From the NCBI RefSeq assembly GCF_018476525.1, contig NZ_JAHCST010000007.1, forward strand, positions 124,001-188,000: a stretch of 64,000 nucleotides of DNA. The letters run 5' to 3'. Positions within the stretch are counted from its first letter, which is position 1, and the number at the start of each line of letters is the position of its first letter. The notes under the pieces are model-generated. The model was not told where the DNA came from and did no database searches. It saw only the letters and a list, made by a program, of their open reading frames with translations. The stretch comes from Acrocarpospora catenulata. Lineage in GTDB: Bacteria; Actinomycetota; Actinomycetes; Streptosporangiales; Streptosporangiaceae. Position numbers and translations under genes: made by a program. Positions 15,722 through 24,269 of this stretch are shown here, piece after piece.

Positions 15722-16783
15722 ATGCATATCGCCATTGTCTCCACGCACGTGCTGTCCAGTGACACCCCCGCCATCGCCCGTGAGCTGGGCCGGGGTCACA
15801 GCGTCACCGTCTACACCCGTACCAACTCCGCCATCAAGGCCAGCTCCGCCATCAAGGGCGTGACCGTGGAGCAGGTGCCCGCCGGGCCCGCCGAGGAGCT
15901 CTCGGAGAACGACCTGTTGCCGTACATCTCGGACTTCAGTGACGGGCTCAAGCGGTGCTGGCGGAAGGACCGGCCGGATGTGATCCACGCGCACTCCTGG
16001 ACCAGCGGGCTGGCCGCGATCGCCGGTTCCGACGGGCTCGGCGTGCCGGTCACCCAGACCTTCCACCATGGGGACGCCCCGTCGGCGCCGGTGCAGCGGT
16101 TGGAGCGGGCGATCGGGCGGCGGGCCCGGGCGGTGATCGCGGCCTGCGCCGGGGAGGAGTCGGAGCTGATCCGGATGGGCGTGCCGCGCCGGAACATCGC
16201 GGTGGTGCCGAGCGGGGTGGACGTGGCGCGGTTCCGCCGCCAGGGGCCGGCGTTCCCGCGCGGCGAGCAGGCCCGGCTGCTGCACATCGGCCACCAGGGG
16301 GCGGGCCTCGCGATCATGGCGCTGGCCGGGGTCCCCGGCGCCGAGCTGGTGGTGGCGGGCGGCGACGAGCCCGCCGTGGCCCGGCTGCGCATGCTGGCCG
16401 GGGACAAGGGGGTGGCGGACCGGGTGGACCTGCTCGGGCCGGTGCCGCACGAGTCGATGCCGAAGCTGATCCGCAGCGCCGACGTGGCGCTCTCGCTGGC
16501 GCCGTCCGCGCCGACCGGGATGGCCGCGCTGGAGGCGATGGCCTGCGGCGTGCCGGTGATCGTGTCGGCCACCGGCGCCCACCTGGACTCGGTGGTGCAC
16601 GGCGTCACCGGCTTCCACGTGCGGCGGCCCGGCGAGGTGGCGGTGCGGGTGCGCCAGCTGCTTGGCGACCAGACGCTCCGCACCGCGCTCGGCTTCGCCG
16701 GCGCCGACCGGGCCCGGTCCCGCTACTCACTGGAGCGGATCAGCCAGGAGCTGATCCGGGTGTACGAGAACGTCTGTGCGTGA
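15722..16783 (+). CDS. Glycosyltransferase family 4 protein
   Basis: ATG 15722 (MHIAIVSTHVLSSDTPAIAREL) follows GAGGTG and gives a 353-aa GT-B fold protein. The donor-binding half carries VVPSGVDVARFRR, LLGPVPHESMPKLIRSADVALSLAPSAPTGMAALEAMACGVPVIVSATGAHLDSVVHGVTGFHV, the E-x7-E region typical of GT4 retaining enzymes. It is likely a cytoplasmic enzyme that adds a sugar to a lipid, metabolite or polymer. There is no sugar-biosynthesis neighbour to suggest an acceptor. It ends 4 bp from the convergent PucR-type gene. Confidence 0.88.
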   Translation: MHIAIVSTHVLSSDTPAIARELGRGHSVTVYTRTNSAIKASSAIKGVTVEQVPAGPAEELSENDLLPYISDFSDGLKRCWRKDRPDVIHAHSWTSGLAAIAGSDGLGVPVTQTFHHGDAPSAPVQRLERAIGRRARAVIAACAGEESELIRMGVPRRNIAVVPSGVDVARFRRQGPAFPRGEQARLLHIGHQGAGLAIMALAGVPGAELVVAGGDEPAVARLRMLAGDKGVADRVDLLGPVPHESMPKLIRSADVALSLAPSAPTGMAALEAMACGVPVIVSATGAHLDSVVHGVTGFHVRRPGEVAVRVRQLLGDQTLRTALGFAGADRARSRYSLERISQELIRVYENVCA

Positions 16784-16787
16784 CCCT

Positions 16788-17810
16788 TTACAGGTGGGCC
16801 GCCTTCAGCGACAGATGGAGCAGAAGGCGGCTCTCGCCTTTTCCGAGGTCGAGGCCGGTCAGCTCGGCGGCCCGGCCGAGGCGGTAGTAGAGGGTCTGGC
16901 GGTGCACGCCGAGCTCGGCGGCGGCCTCCTGGACGTGGCCGCCGTGGTCCAGGTAGCACTCCACGGTGGCGGCCAGCTCGCCCAGCGGGGCCGACTCGGC
17001 CGCCAGCTCGGCCAGCTCGCTGTGCGGGAGGCGGACCAGGTAGCGGTAGACGCCGAGTTCGGTCCAGTACGCGACCGGCAGGCGGCGGGCCTCGGCGACC
17101 CGGAGCGCGCCCAGCGCCTCCCGCCAGCTCTCCCAGGCGTCCTCGGCATCCTGGCGGGGGGCGCCGACGCCGATGGCGGTGCCGTACAGGCCGTGCAGGC
17201 GGGTGGCCAGGTCGCGGGTCAGGGCGGCGGGGGCCAGGAAGGCGGGGTGGGCCAGGGACAGGTCGGTGCGGACCTCGTGCGGGAGGGTCCAGAGGGCGGC
17301 GACCTGGCCGGGTGCGGCCTTGACCGCGAGCGCGACCAGCGGGCCCGCCAGGGCGGAGACGTCGGCGGCGGCGCGGGTTTCCGGGTTGGCGGAGAACAGG
17401 TCGCCCAGCGGGGTCTGGCGGGTGCGGGTCTGTCTGGCCAGTTCGGCGGCGGCCCGGGCGACCAGCGGGGCGACCGCGGCCAGGCGGTCGTCGGTGAGGT
17501 CGCCGGAGTCGAGCAGCCAGAGGTAGCCGTAGGTGACGCCCCCGTGCCGGAGTGGCACGCAGACCCGGCCCAGCAGGTCGCCCAGCGGGGGGATGCGCAC
17601 GGGTCCCTCGGCGGTGGCGATGCCGTACGCCTCGAAGTGGGCGCGGGTGGCCGGGGTGGCGCGGCGGCGGAGGATGACCTCCTCGCGGACCGCGTCGATG
17701 TGGCCGCTCTGCGCGCCGTACGCGATCAGCTGGAAGGACCGGTCCTCCAGGGTCACCGAGGCGTCCAGCAGCCGGGCGATCTCATCGACGAGCTCCTGCA
17801 CGTGACCCAT
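16788..17810 (-). CDS. PucR-family regulator, probable proline-catabolism regulator
   Basis: The start ATG 17810 (MGHVQELVDEIARLLDASVTLED) gives 340 aa. The N-terminal half resembles the GAF-like sensory part of PucR/CdaR-type activators. The C terminus carries the PucR helix-turn-helix (GHVQEAAAELGVHRQTLYYRLGRAAELTGLDL). It is divergent from the proline dehydrogenase gene with 75 bp between starts. This arrangement matches the PutR-proline dehydrogenase pairs of actinomycetes, in which PutR activates proline use. The inducer is presumed to be proline. Confidence 0.85.
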   Translation of the reverse strand: MGHVQELVDEIARLLDASVTLEDRSFQLIAYGAQSGHIDAVREEVILRRRATPATRAHFEAYGIATAEGPVRIPPLGDLLGRVCVPLRHGGVTYGYLWLLDSGDLTDDRLAAVAPLVARAAAELARQTRTRQTPLGDLFSANPETRAAADVSALAGPLVALAVKAAPGQVAALWTLPHEVRTDLSLAHPAFLAPAALTRDLATRLHGLYGTAIGVGAPRQDAEDAWESWREALGALRVAEARRLPVAYWTELGVYRYLVRLPHSELAELAAESAPLGELAATVECYLDHGGHVQEAAAELGVHRQTLYYRLGRAAELTGLDLGKGESRLLLHLSLKAAHL

Positions 17811-17885
17811 TATTGAGCATCTGTCTGAATACCCTTGGCCGGATGTCCGTGGAACGCCGCTGAAGTGCCGTTTTACGCTGAATTC

Positions 17886-18797
17886 ATGGTCGGTGGCGTG
17901 TTTTTGGCGGCTTCTCGGAACCGGGTGGCCCGGCGCGTGGTCTCTCGTTCTCCGCTCACCCGGCGGGTGGTGGACCGGTTCGTCGCGGGCGAGCAGCCCA
18001 TCGACGCCGTCACTGCGACCCGGCGGCTCGCCGACGCGGGGCTCATGGTCACCATCGACCACCTGGGCGAGGAGGTCAGGGACACCGCGGCGGCCGTGCA
18101 GACGGTCAAGGCGTACGTGGGACTGCTGGAGGCCCTGCGCCCGCTGGAGTTCGGAGACCGGGCCGAGGTGTCGGTGAAGCTGTCGGCGGTCGGGCAGCGG
18201 CTGGACGGCGCGATGGCGCTGGACCACGCGCGGCGGATCTGCGAGGCGGCGCGGGAGAACGGGTCCACGGTCACGTTGGACATGGAGGACCACACCACGG
18301 TCGACGCCACGCTGGAGGTGTTGCGCGCGCTCCGGACCGACTTTCCGGACACCGGGGTGGCGTTGCAGTCCTACCTGTTCCGCACCGAGGCCGACTGCGT
18401 CGACCTGCGCGACTCCCGGGTGCGGCTGGTGAAAGGCGCCTACCGCGAACCCGCCTCGGTGGCGTACCGGCGCAAGAGCGAGGTGGACCTGGCGTACGTG
18501 CGGTGCCTGCGACTGCTGATGGCCGGGGACGGCTACCCGATGGTGGCCACCCACGACGACCGGATGATCGCGATCGCCGAACTCCTGGCCGACCGGCACG
18601 AACGGAGCCGGGACAGCTACGAGTTCCAGATGCTGTACGGCATCCGCGCCGACAAACAGCGGGCGCTGGCCGCCTCCGGCGCCAACGTGCGCGTCTACGT
18701 GCCCTACGGCGACGACTGGTACGGCTACTTCATGCGCCGCCTGGCCGAGCGCCCGGCCAATGTCGCCTTTTTCCTGCGTTCCCTTGGGAGTAAGTGA
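17886..18797 (+). CDS. Proline dehydrogenase (monofunctional)
   Basis: This FAD-dependent enzyme oxidises L-proline to pyrroline-5-carboxylate. ATG 17886 (MVGGVFLAASRNRVARRVV) gives 303 aa, the size of the stand-alone Gram-positive type. Diagnostic blocks are VTIDHLGEEV, VSVKLSAVGQ, TLDMEDHT, LVKGAYREPASVAY and VRVYVPYGDDWYGYFMRRLAERPAN, the last with the conserved RRLAERPAN substrate-binding motif. The stop overlaps the next ATG (TGATG), coupling it to the dehydrogenase for the second step. It is probably activated by the divergent PucR-type regulator. Confidence 0.95.
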   Translation: MVGGVFLAASRNRVARRVVSRSPLTRRVVDRFVAGEQPIDAVTATRRLADAGLMVTIDHLGEEVRDTAAAVQTVKAYVGLLEALRPLEFGDRAEVSVKLSAVGQRLDGAMALDHARRICEAARENGSTVTLDMEDHTTVDATLEVLRALRTDFPDTGVALQSYLFRTEADCVDLRDSRVRLVKGAYREPASVAYRRKSEVDLAYVRCLRLLMAGDGYPMVATHDDRMIAIAELLADRHERSRDSYEFQMLYGIRADKQRALAASGANVRVYVPYGDDWYGYFMRRLAERPANVAFFLRSLGSK

Positions 18798-20479
18798 TGG
18801 ATTCCGTGTCGAACGTGCCCGTACCCGCCAACGAGCCGGTGCAGGGCTACGCCCCCGGCAGCGCCGAGCGGGCCGCGCTGGAGTCGCGGATCAAGGAATT
18901 GGTGGCGGCGGGCCCCGAGCTCACCATGACCATCGGCGGGCAGCGCCGGATGGGTGGCGGGGCTCTCATCGACGTGGTCCAGCCGCACAACCACCAGGCC
19001 GTACTCGGTCGTACGGCTGACGCCACCGCCGCCGACGTGTCCGCGGCCGTCGAGGCGGCGCTGGCGGCGGCCCCGGCCTGGCGGGCGCTGTCCTTCGACG
19101 ACCGGGCGGCCGTCTTCCTGAAGGCGGCCGACCTGCTCTCGGGCCCCTGGCGGACGACCCTGAACGGCGCCACCATCCTCGGGCAGTCCAAGTCGGCCCA
19201 GCAGGCGGAGATCGACGCGGCCTGCGAGCTGATCGACTTCCTGCGGTTCAACGTGGCGTTCGCGCGGCAGCTCCTCACCGAGCAGCCGACCTCCTCGCCC
19301 GGGGTGTGGAACCGGATGGAGTACCGGCCGCTGGAAGGGTTCGTACTGGCCATCACGCCGTTCAACTTCACGGCGATCGCCGGGAACCTGCCCGCCTCGG
19401 CGGCGCTGATGGGGAACGTGGTGGTCTGGAAGCCGTCACCCACGCAGCAGTTCGCGGCGCACTTCACTATGCGGTTGCTGGAGGCGGCGGGGCTGCCGCC
19501 CGGGGTGATCAACATGGTCACCGGTAACGGGCAGGCCGTCTCCGAGGTCGCGCTCCGCCACCCCGAGCTGGCGGGCGTCCACTTCACCGGGTCGACCGCG
19601 ACCTTCCAGCACCTGTGGTCGACGGTGGGATCCAACATCGCCGGCTACCGGAGCTACCCGCGCCTGGTCGGCGAGACCGGCGGCAAGGACTTCGTGGTCG
19701 CCCATCCCTCCGCCGACCCGGCCGCGCTGCTGACGGCGCTGGTCCGCGGCGCCTTCGAGTACCAGGGTCAGAAGTGCTCCGCGGCGTCCCGCGCCTACAT
19801 TCCCCGCTCGCTCTGGGGAACCTTCCGCGACCAACTGGTCGGCACGGCCGAATCCCTCACCGTGGGCGACGTCTCCGCGGACCTGTCCACCTTCCTCGGC
19901 GCCGTCATCGACGCCCGCGCCTTCGCCAAGCACCAGGCCGCCATCAACCGCGCCCGCGCCACCTCCGGCATCGACGTGCTCACCGGCTCCTACGATGATT
20001 CGACCGGCTACTTCGTCCGACCGACCGTCCTGGTCTCCGACGACCCCACCGACGAGATCTTCACCAAGGAGTACTTCGGCCCCATCCTGGCCGTCCACGT
20101 CTACGACGACCCCGCCTACGACACCGTCCTGGACCAGTTGGATGCCGCCACCCCCTACGCCCTGACCGGCTCCATCATCGCCCAGGACCGCCACGCCATC
20201 ACCGCCGCCACCGACCGCCTCCGCTTCACGGCCGGCAACTTCTACATCAACGACAAACCCACCGGCGCCGTGGTCGGCCAGCAGCCTTTCGGCGGCGCCC
20301 GCTCCTCCGGCACCAACGACAAGGCCGGCTCCATCTTCAACCTCATCCGCTGGACCAGCCCCCGAACCATCAAGGAAACCTTCACCCCACCGGTGGTCCA
20401 GGCCCCCTACCGCGGCGACATCCCCCAGTCCGGCTGGCTCGCCCCTGATTTGGACGACCTCACTCGTACAGATCACTGA
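18797..20479 (+). CDS. pruA: L-glutamate gamma-semialdehyde (P5C) dehydrogenase
   Basis: This 560-aa NAD-dependent aldehyde dehydrogenase performs the second step of proline catabolism, oxidising glutamate semialdehyde to glutamate. The catalytic Cys is in AFEYQGQKCSAASRAY and the general-base Glu in YPRLVGETGGKDF. The N-terminal extension and the C-terminal GAVVGQQPFGGARSSGTNDKAGS match the P5C dehydrogenase subfamily. I start it at ATG 18797, overlapping the proline dehydrogenase stop, rather than at GTG 18794. Its 3' end overlaps the convergent ATPase gene by 20 bp. Confidence 0.95.
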   Translation: MDSVSNVPVPANEPVQGYAPGSAERAALESRIKELVAAGPELTMTIGGQRRMGGGALIDVVQPHNHQAVLGRTADATAADVSAAVEAALAAAPAWRALSFDDRAAVFLKAADLLSGPWRTTLNGATILGQSKSAQQAEIDAACELIDFLRFNVAFARQLLTEQPTSSPGVWNRMEYRPLEGFVLAITPFNFTAIAGNLPASAALMGNVVVWKPSPTQQFAAHFTMRLLEAAGLPPGVINMVTGNGQAVSEVALRHPELAGVHFTGSTATFQHLWSTVGSNIAGYRSYPRLVGETGGKDFVVAHPSADPAALLTALVRGAFEYQGQKCSAASRAYIPRSLWGTFRDQLVGTAESLTVGDVSADLSTFLGAVIDARAFAKHQAAINRARATSGIDVLTGSYDDSTGYFVRPTVLVSDDPTDEIFTKEYFGPILAVHVYDDPAYDTVLDQLDAATPYALTGSIIAQDRHAITAATDRLRFTAGNFYINDKPTGAVVGQQPFGGARSSGTNDKAGSIFNLIRWTSPRTIKETFTPPVVQAPYRGDIPQSGWLAPDLDDLTRTDH

Positions 20480-21920
20480 GCCCGACCAGGTCGACCTCCC
20501 CGCGGTCGCGGGCCGCGAGGAGGTCCGGGGTGAACCCGGCGGCGGAGAAACACACCAACCGGGTGGCGGAGGTGTCGTAACGGTCGTTCGCCGTGACGAG
20601 CTGGGAGATGTGCCGGAGCCGGTCGAGGTGGCCCTGGCCCATGGTGTCACCCCACTTGACCTCGCCGATGGCCAGCAGCGGGGCTCTGCCGCCGTCGGCG
20701 GCGCCGACCGCCACGACGTCGAGCTCGTGGGTGCCGCGCTGGGCGGGGTCGTTGACGGTTCCGGCGGTGACCTGGGCGGGCCACCCGCCGAACCGGTCCT
20801 CGGCGAAGTGCAGCGTCCAGTCCCGGCAGACGCGCTCGAAGTGCGGGCCGACCACGTTGCCGGTGAACCGCTGTTCGGCGCGCTGCCAGATCCGGGCGGT
20901 GGCGGTGGCGCGCATGAGCTGGGGCCAGAACGGCCGCATGATCGCGTGGTAGAAGGTGACCAGCGGCTCCTTGATCCGGAAGTCGGTGCGGTTGCCGCGG
21001 AAGGCGTCGTTCTCGCGGATGATCAGTCCGGCGTCCTCCAGGACGGTCAGCGGGTGATGCAGGTCGTTGCTCTTCCGCCCGACATATCCGGCTATGCCGC
21101 CTCGTCCGGTGTTGCCGTCGGCGATCGCACCGAGCACCGAATGGTAGAGAGCGCCGTCCCGGAGATCCGGCTCCTCGGCGAGCAGATACCTGGCCTCCAG
21201 GAACATCGGGCTGCCCGGTGACAACACCGCACGCACCACCCAGTCGTCGAAGTCGGCCAGATCGCGTGGGGTGTCGTACCTGATCATCTCGGTCCGGTAC
21301 GCGGGAGTGCCGCCCACGATGGCGTGCACGAGCAGCGCCAGCCGTGGGTCCTCGATCTCCCAGAACCGCCGGGCCAGCCGGAAGTCCAGCGTGTCCACAG
21401 GCAGATCCAGCGAGGCCCGGCCGCGCAGCGGCGCGTTCCCCGACAGCAACCGCCCCATGAACGACATGGCGGAACCGCAGAGCAGCAGGCGGGTCCTGGA
21501 GGTGGTCCGCTCCTCCCGGCGGGGCGCGTACGCCGCCTGGATGATGGACGGCAGTGCGGGATGCGCCCGGACCAGGTAGGGAAACTCATCGATCACCACC
21601 GGAACCGGCCGATCCCGGCCGAGGGAGAGCAGTGCGTCGATCGCCGCCGCCCAGTTGGGCAGGGTGATCGGCACCACCGGATCGAGGAAGCGGGTGAGCG
21701 CCTCCCCCAGCGACGCTAGCGACTCGGCATCCGTAGCCTCCTGCGCCGAGAAATAGAACCCGCCGGCCTCCTGGCAGAGCGACTCCAGCAGAAAACTCTT
21801 CCCCTGCCGCCGCCGCCCGGACACCACACCAAGCGTCGCCCCAGGCTGCGCATCCTCCGCGAATCTAGCCAGGGCCGCCCATTCTCGATCCCGGTCGAAC
21901 ATGTCGGACGGCTTCCGCAC
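20460..21920 (-). CDS. Archaeal-type ATPase with DUF234 nuclease-like domain
   Basis: I place the start at GTG 21920, 4 bp after AGGAGG; ATG 21902 is an alternative. The protein (486 aa) has a Walker A motif GVVSGRRRQGKSFLLE, a Walker B-like PVPVVIDEFPYL and a sensor region TRLLLCGSAMSFMG, as in the MNS/STAND-like archaeal ATPases. After a winged-helix part (GYVGRKSNDLHHPLTVLEDAGLI) it ends in a DUF234 domain with a PD-(D/E)xK-like pattern (THELDVVAVG ... LAIGEVKWGDTM). The biochemical role of the family is poorly known. A 35-bp palindrome immediately precedes its ribosome binding site. Confidence 0.88.
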   Translation of the reverse strand: MRKPSDMFDRDREWAALARFAEDAQPGATLGVVSGRRRQGKSFLLESLCQEAGGFYFSAQEATDAESLASLGEALTRFLDPVVPITLPNWAAAIDALLSLGRDRPVPVVIDEFPYLVRAHPALPSIIQAAYAPRREERTTSRTRLLLCGSAMSFMGRLLSGNAPLRGRASLDLPVDTLDFRLARRFWEIEDPRLALLVHAIVGGTPAYRTEMIRYDTPRDLADFDDWVVRAVLSPGSPMFLEARYLLAEEPDLRDGALYHSVLGAIADGNTGRGGIAGYVGRKSNDLHHPLTVLEDAGLIIRENDAFRGNRTDFRIKEPLVTFYHAIMRPFWPQLMRATATARIWQRAEQRFTGNVVGPHFERVCRDWTLHFAEDRFGGWPAQVTAGTVNDPAQRGTHELDVVAVGAADGGRAPLLAIGEVKWGDTMGQGHLDRLRHISQLVTANDRYDTSATRLVCFSAAGFTPDLLAARDRGEVDLVGLSDLYE

Positions 21921-21930
21921 CCAGCCTCCT

Positions 21931-21965
21931 GTGAGAAGTGTAGTTCTCATAACTGTACTTCTCAC
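21931..21965. promoter_or_regulatory. 35-bp near-perfect palindrome upstream of the ATPase
   Basis: The outer arms GTGAGAAGT (21931-21939) and ACTTCTCAC (21957-21965) enclose inner arms AGTT (21942-21945) and AACT (21951-21954). It abuts the ribosome binding site of the ATPase gene and would overlap its promoter. It is most simply an operator for a dimeric or tetrameric repressor, possibly the ATPase product or an unlinked protein. Confidence 0.65.
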
Positions 21966-21980
21966 AGGAGCGCCCGGTCG

Positions 21981-22562
21981 TCAGGAGGGTGCGAGGCGGT
22001 TCAAGGCGCTCAGTTCTGCGGTGCGAGTTTGGGCGATGGCAGCGGCGAGGGTGTGGGTGGCGGGGTCGGTGCCGGCCTTTGTTTCGGAGTTGGCGAGGAG
22101 GAGGACCTGTTTGAGGTGGTCGCGGAGGTGGGTGATGAGGAGGCGTTCGAAGGGGCGGCCTTTGATGGGTTTTATGAGGGTTAGGTCGGCCTTGGTGACC
22201 ATGCCGGGCATGTCGTGGCCCTCGTGGGGGTTGAGGTGGGCGACGCCGGCGCGGGTGAGGATTTCCTGGAGGGCAGGGAGTTCGTCGCGGTGGGCCGCCC
22301 CGACCTGGGCGGCCAGGCGGGCCAGGTCGGGGTCGGTGACTCGGTCGGGGGCCCAGTCCAGGAGGGTGAGCAGGCCCTCGCTCATCGGGACCATGAGCTG
22401 GGCCCAGGCGATGTCGGTGGCGTTGAGGGTGCCGACGGACAGGTCGGCGTTGAGGGCGGCGGCGGTCGCCACGGTCGACGGTGTGGCGGCGCCGGGCGGG
22501 GCGGGGGCGGCGCAGGCGGTCGCGAGGAAGGACAGGGTGAGCAGGGTGGTGCGGAGGCTCAT
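21981..22562 (-). CDS. DUF305-like secreted protein
   Basis: The 193-aa protein starts MSLRTTLLTLSFLATACAAPAPPG, a signal sequence with a lipobox-like ATAC, so it is probably exported and perhaps lipid-anchored. The mature part fits the DUF305 layout (HRDELPALQEILTRAGVAHLNPHEGHDMPGMVTKADL ... FERLLITHLRDHLKQVLLLANSE). However, the first HH pair typical of the family (MIPHH) reads MVPMS here. The family is ferritin-like and often linked to metal or copper stress, but the role is not established. It lies 39 bp downstream of the DUF1996 gene on the same strand. Confidence 0.75.
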   Translation of the reverse strand: MSLRTTLLTLSFLATACAAPAPPGAATPSTVATAAALNADLSVGTLNATDIAWAQLMVPMSEGLLTLLDWAPDRVTDPDLARLAAQVGAAHRDELPALQEILTRAGVAHLNPHEGHDMPGMVTKADLTLIKPIKGRPFERLLITHLRDHLKQVLLLANSETKAGTDPATHTLAAAIAQTRTAELSALNRLAPS

Positions 22563-22601
22563 TGGTGGGTTGTCCTTCCTCGCGGGTGTGCCGTCAGGGG
22601 A

Positions 22602-23894
22602 TCACGGGGTGCCGTTGGCGCCGCACTTGATGATCGGGCGGATGCAGTCGCGGACCCGCCGTTCCATCTCGGCGACCGGCCAGGCGTTGAAGAAGTCGCC
22701 GTGCATCGTGTAGCCGGGCCCGGAGGCGAGGCGGAAGGTGGCCGGGCTGCCGTTCACCGGGTAGCGGAGCACCTGGCGGAGCTTGGGCACCGGTACGGGG
22801 TGGGTGGCGGGGCAGTCGCCGTTGACCGGGTAGGCCATGTGGCTCTTGTGGTCGGGCGAGTCCAGCGACGTCCCGTTCCAGCACTGCGGGAAGTCCAGGT
22901 ACGACTCCAGCATGGTCCCCGCCGGGCAGGTCACGAAGTCCTTGCTGGGCGCCACCTGCCCGGCGTGCAGGCAGGACCAGCGGGCGGTGGAACTGGCGTC
23001 GGGCCCGGTCGCCTTGGCGTTGCCCGCCACGATGCGCAGCCCCAGCGGGATCGGCTGGGTCCGGGCGATCACGTCGTCCCGTACGCCTTCGCCCAGGTAG
23101 TAGAAGGTGGTTCCGGTCGGTTCGACGGGCACGTTGTTGACGTACAGGGTGGGCACCCAGTACGAGGACAGGTCGACCGACGGGTTGCAGTTGCTGGGCG
23201 CGTTCTGCAGGTCGGTCAGGGTGGTGTAGGCGTTGGTGATCGTGCTGCCGAAGAAGCTGTGCATGTGCGAGCCACCGGGCAGGTTGGGCGCGACGATCGG
23301 GTCGTCGGGCAGCCGGTGACTGAACGGGCAGTCGGCCAGGAACTCGGCGACCCGGACGATCGGGCCGCCGCCTCCGCCGTTGTCCGGCCCGTAGACCTGG
23401 AACTCCCAGAGCGACACGCCGTACGCGGTGGCCTTGGCGGTGGCGTTGATCCGGACGTACCGGCCGTTGCCGGTGACGTTGTAGGTCTGGTTGCCGCCGG
23501 TGCCGTTGGTCACCGTCTGGATGGTGGTCCAGGTGTTGCCGTCGTTGGAGGTCTGGATGGTGAAGGCGGTGGCGTACGCGGCCTCCCAGTTGAGCTGGAC
23601 CTGGCCGATGGCCTGGGCGGAGCCGAGGTCGACCCGGAGCCACTGGGGCACCGAGAAGGCGCTGGACCAGCGGGTGCCGAGGTTGCCGTCGACGGCGGCG
23701 CCGGCGGGGAATCCGGCGTTCTCCACCGAGGAGGCCAGGGTGGGACGGCCCTGGGAGAGCAGCGCCCCGGCCGCCGCCGCGGGCTGGGCGGTGGTGACCA
23801 GCGAGCTGACGAGCAGGGCGACGAGGGCGGCGAACAGGGCGGCCAGGCGTAAGCGGGTCCTGCCCCATACGCGGGCGCGGGAGGACATGGTCAT
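22602..23894 (-). CDS. Secreted protein with discoidin (CBM32-like) and DUF1996 domains
   Basis: The start ATG 23894 (or 23888) opens onto a Sec signal, RLRLAALFAALVALLVSSLVTTAQPAAAAG. An F5/8 type C (discoidin) domain follows (SQGRPTLASSVENAGFPAGAAVDGNLGTRWSS ... VSLWEFQVYG), then a GGGGG linker. The rest is a DUF1996 domain (LADCPFSHRLPDDPIVAPNLPGGSHMHSFFGSTITNAYTTL ... GDCPATHPVPVPKLRQVLRYPV). DUF1996 proteins are secreted, with unknown activity, and occur in fungi and actinomycetes. The discoidin domain suggests binding to polysaccharide. Two LacI-type operators upstream suggest carbohydrate-responsive expression. Confidence 0.88.
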   Translation of the reverse strand: MTMSSRARVWGRTRLRLAALFAALVALLVSSLVTTAQPAAAAGALLSQGRPTLASSVENAGFPAGAAVDGNLGTRWSSAFSVPQWLRVDLGSAQAIGQVQLNWEAAYATAFTIQTSNDGNTWTTIQTVTNGTGGNQTYNVTGNGRYVRINATAKATAYGVSLWEFQVYGPDNGGGGGPIVRVAEFLADCPFSHRLPDDPIVAPNLPGGSHMHSFFGSTITNAYTTLTDLQNAPSNCNPSVDLSSYWVPTLYVNNVPVEPTGTTFYYLGEGVRDDVIARTQPIPLGLRIVAGNAKATGPDASSTARWSCLHAGQVAPSKDFVTCPAGTMLESYLDFPQCWNGTSLDSPDHKSHMAYPVNGDCPATHPVPVPKLRQVLRYPVNGSPATFRLASGPGYTMHGDFFNAWPVAEMERRVRDCIRPIIKCGANGTP

Positions 23895-23996
23895 GCGGGA
23901 CTCCAGGCGTGAGCGGACGGCCACGGGGACACACGCGGGTCGCCGCCGCGTGCCGGACCCGAGGACATCCTCGGGAAAGGCGGTGTGCGTGCTTCG

Positions 23997-24008
23997 GGGA
24001 GCGCTCCC
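23997..24008. promoter_or_regulatory. LacI-type operator GGGAGCGCTCCC
   Basis: This perfect 12-bp palindrome is centred on the CG step typical of LacI/GalR operators. It matches the core of the Streptomyces CebR consensus (TGGGAGCGCTCCCA). It lies about 100 bp upstream of the DUF1996 gene start. Confidence 0.7.
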
Positions 24009-24051
24009 TGCACGCAGAATGTCACCTGAGGCGATAGGGCATGTCAAGGGT

Positions 24052-24063
24052 CCGGTTAACCGG
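24052..24063. repeat. Perfect palindrome CCGGTTAACCGG
   Basis: This 12-bp palindrome lies between two LacI-type sites upstream of the DUF1996 gene. It could be a further operator; no regulator can be assigned. Confidence 0.4.
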
Positions 24064-24107
24064 CATGTAACGTAAGAGACCGGTTGGCACGCTCCAAGCG
24101 AAGGTTC

Positions 24108-24121
24108 GGAGAGCGCTCTCC
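24108..24121. promoter_or_regulatory. LacI-type operator GGAGAGCGCTCTCC
   Basis: This perfect 14-bp palindrome shares the GAGCGCTC core with the site at 23997-24008, about 110 bp away. The pair may allow looping by a tetrameric LacI-family repressor. Confidence 0.65.
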
Positions 24122-24269
24122 CAAGCCGGTCAATCCCCTACTGAACTGCGCAAATGCCGCATCTGGGCATCCTGATTTTTCCTACTTCAATCAAGCTCTT
24201 AAAAATCTTGACCACCAGCTCCCAGGGCAGCCTGTCGCAAGCCTTACCCAGGGAGCGTTTTCTTCTTGA

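Larger units (their letters stand above)
23895..24269. other. 375-base regulatory gap upstream of the DUF1996 gene
   Basis: This contains three palindromes, at 23997-24008, 24052-24063 and 24108-24121. The remaining A+T-richer stretch (24150-24265) shows no convincing gene. It is the shared region between the start of the DUF1996 gene and the 3' end of the acyltransferase gene. Confidence 0.5.

Noticed and set aside
22215-23852. 545-codon plus-strand frame across the DUF305 and DUF1996 genes
   Set aside because: It is Gly/Val/Arg-rich low-complexity translation antisense to two genes with signal peptides and recognisable domains.
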